Made by a program: the position numbers and the translations under genes
The notes under the pieces: model-generated
The model's input: the letters and a program-made list of their open reading frames with translations, nothing else
Database searches by the model: none
Told to the model about the DNA's origin: nothing
In this document: positions 62,292-64,000 of the stretch, one piece after another
Numbering within the stretch: the first letter of the stretch is position 1
How the letters are laid out: each line of letters begins with the position of its first letter
Origin: Tupaia tana
Lineage: Eukaryota; Chordata; Mammalia; Scandentia; Tupaiidae
Reading direction: 5' to 3'
DNA length: 64,000 nt
NCBI GenBank assembly: GCA_026018925.1
Contig: JAKSZU010000003.1
Location: 189,507,639 to 189,571,638, forward strand

Positions 62292-62305
62292 CCACCAGGT
62301 GGCGG
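62292..62305 (+). promoter_or_regulatory. CTCF-type motif, full consensus match
   Basis: CCACCAGGTGGCGG matches CCASYAGRKGGCRS at every position and is not inside a SINE. It lies about 20 kb upstream of SIX3 and points away from the gene. Binding is not shown. Confidence 0.45.
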
Positions 62306-62461
62306 AGAGTTTCCCATCACCACTAAAAGGCCCATCTGCCTGTCTGGCCGCCACTGTCATGCAACTCTCAGGGGAGTGGCCGACAGGCACTCACTAACCC
62401 TTGAACAGGTGGGCTCTAGTCCCCAGAATGTGATCCAAGGGGGAACCAGCCCTCACCTACC

Positions 62462-62916
62462 TGTTATGCTCTGAATGTTTGTGTCCCCCCAAAATTCATA
62501 TGTTGCAGCCTAATCCCCAAGGGGTTGCTAAAGACTTCACCTTTTTTCATACCCCAGTTAGGATAAAGAAGGGAAATCAGTCAGACCCCCTGCAGCCAGG
62601 CCTGAGAGGGCAGACAGAGTATCAATGCTTGTTAAATGCCTGCCCAGCAAGGGCAGAGGGTAGAGAGGACCCCAGGCCTGGGGCAGGCTGTTAGGTCCTG
62701 AGGGTAGAGTCTCACAGGAGAGGCCCTAGAAAGCTGCCCCTTCCACCACATGAGACACCATCTGGAAACATGTCCTCAGCAGACACTGAATCAGTCAGTG
62801 ATTGAATCCTCATCTTGGATTTCCCAGCCTCTAGACCAGTGGGAAATAAATGTCAGTGGTTTACGAGCCACTTAGTCTGCGGTATTTTGTTATAGCAGCC
62901 CAAAGGGACTAAGACG
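62462..62916 (+). mobile_element. Solo MaLR-type LTR
   Basis: 'tgttatgctctgaatg...cccccaaaattcatatgttg', 'ccaccacatgagaca', 'ttggatttcccagcctctag' and 'attttgttatagcagcccaaagggactaaga' follow the MaLR LTR order, the same family as the copy at 11262. The middle has diverged or been replaced. No internal coding sequence. Confidence 0.75.
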
Positions 62917-63054
62917 CCATCATACTCAAGGGAGAACTTGCTGATTTGCATGTGTCTGTGGTGTGCCCCAATGAAAGCGTTGTAATCAAGTAACGTTAAT
63001 TCTCCAATCGATGTTTGAAGGTTAAATGAGTTGGGAAGGGGATATCCTGATGCC

Positions 63055-63398
63055 AAAGAAAAGAATGGCATGGGACCAGCAGTTAGTGTAATGGCTATGT
63101 CGCTGGACTCCCATGTAGTCGACCTCGGTTCGAGTCCCGGACCCGGTGGCTTAAAACTCACTCCGGGCGCATGTGCGGGTGTGCCCAAGATCCCAAGAGG
63201 AGAATGGAGGAGAAGGGATTGCAGTGTGGCCATCCCCCCTGGGGGGTGATTTCTCACTTCCTGTCTCTCTGTCTCTCTCTGTCTGGCGAGCGCACGTGCC
63301 CTATAGCAAAAAAAAAAAAAAAAAAAAACCAAAACAACAACAACAACAAAAACCTCTCTTAAAAAAAAAGGAAAAAAAAAAAAAGAAAAGAATGGCAT
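63055..63398 (+). mobile_element. SINE type B, young, with perfect target-site duplication
   Basis: AAAGAAAAGAATGGCAT at 63055-63071 and 63382-63398 is identical over 17 bases. The head has an exact B box GGTTCGAGTCC and the tail A and CAA runs. This copy is close to the inferred family consensus, so recently active. Confidence 0.92.
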
Positions 63399-63481
63399 TA
63401 CATTTGTAACAGCCAGGTTCATCTCTGGCTAGATGTTAAGGTTGGGATGTTTTGGCTCTGAGTCCCACAAAAGTTCTAACA

Positions 63482-63951
63482 TTTTTTTTCTTAAAGAATT
63501 ATTTTATTTGGGAACCAGCAGTTAGCGTAATGGCTATGTCGCTGGACTCCCATGTAGTCGACCGCGGTTCGTGTCTTGGACCCGGTGGCTTACAACTCAC
63601 GCCGGGCGCGTGTGCGTACGTGCCCAGGATCCCGAGAGGAGAATGGAGGAGAAGGGATTGCGGCGTGACCATCCCCCCTGGGGGGTGATTTCTCGCTTTC
63701 TGTCTCTATGTCTCTCTCTGTCTGTCTGGCGAGCGCACGCGCCCTATAGTGAAAAACCTCTCCAAAAAAAAAAAAAAAAAAAAAAAGAATTATTTTATTT
63801 AACTTTATTTATTTATTTTAATTTTACCAGAGAGAGAGAGAGTGAGAGAGAGATGGAAAGTGTGAAAGCAAGCTGCCAGGTCAGGGATTCGAACCATGGT
63901 CACCCATGTAGGAGTCCAGCGCCCTTAACCAGCACAACACCTGCTGGCCCC
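63482..63951 (-). mobile_element. Reverse SINE type A interrupted by a forward young SINE type B
   Basis: The forward type B (63510-63783) sits inside the T-rich tail of the reverse type A. AAAGAATTATTTTATTT occurs at 63493-63509 and 63784-63800, a perfect 17-base duplication. The type A body continues to 63951. Confidence 0.92.
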
Positions 63952-64000
63952 CAAGCTCTAATTTTAATATCTGCTTCCAGACTCCTTGGTTTGGATACTT

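Noticed and set aside
63073-63160. tRNA-like sequence with intact B box
   Set aside because: It is the head of a SINE, repeated many times with a SINE body and tail, not a tRNA gene.

Overview
The window is from a placental mammal. It carries one recognisable protein-coding gene, the homeobox transcription factor SIX3, on the minus strand. The gene has two coding exons (41403-42205 and 39359-39551) joined through clean GT/AG sites, and the predicted product is 331 residues. I saw no second homeobox, so the neighbouring SIX2 expected from mammalian synteny is not inside the window. The species is unresolved. Its young repeats are tRNA-derived SINEs that I do not match to Alu, B1/B2, canid, pig, ruminant, rabbit, hedgehog, shrew, horse, bat or afrotherian families. 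Their AATAAA...TCTT tails place them in the general T+ class of mammalian SINEs.

Layout: 1-26.69 kb (downstream of SIX3, towards the presumed SIX3/SIX2 interval) is crowded with about 35 SINE copies, many nested in each other's tails. It also holds ancient MIR, L2 and L1 pieces, one solo MaLR-type LTR inside the L1, and two copies of a short palindromic mariner-like MITE. From 26.69 to 57.88 kb I see no lineage-specific SINE at all, only one ancient L2 piece. This block is GC-rich with several CpG islands and holds SIX3, its promoter and many blocks dense in homeodomain-type motifs that look like regulatory DNA. From 57.88 kb to the end, SINEs and an LTR return.

The gene and its surroundings fit a developmental-regulator locus: a compact gene for a forebrain/eye transcription factor in a transposon-poor domain. 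The proximal promoter candidate (42.63-42.71 kb) has three CCAAT-type boxes and an RFX X-box. Distal candidates include a TAATCC/ATTA cluster at 55.6 kb and FOX/homeodomain clusters at 46.5 and 31.7 kb. Two full matches to the CTCF core lie outside SINEs, at 1666-1679 (minus) and 62292-62305 (plus), pointing away from each other across SIX3. The common SINE also carries a near-consensus CTCF core in its head, so this lineage may be dispersing CTCF motifs as rodent B2 does.

Limits: conservation, transcription start sites, lncRNAs and protein binding cannot be seen from one sequence. Those calls are inferences with low confidence.
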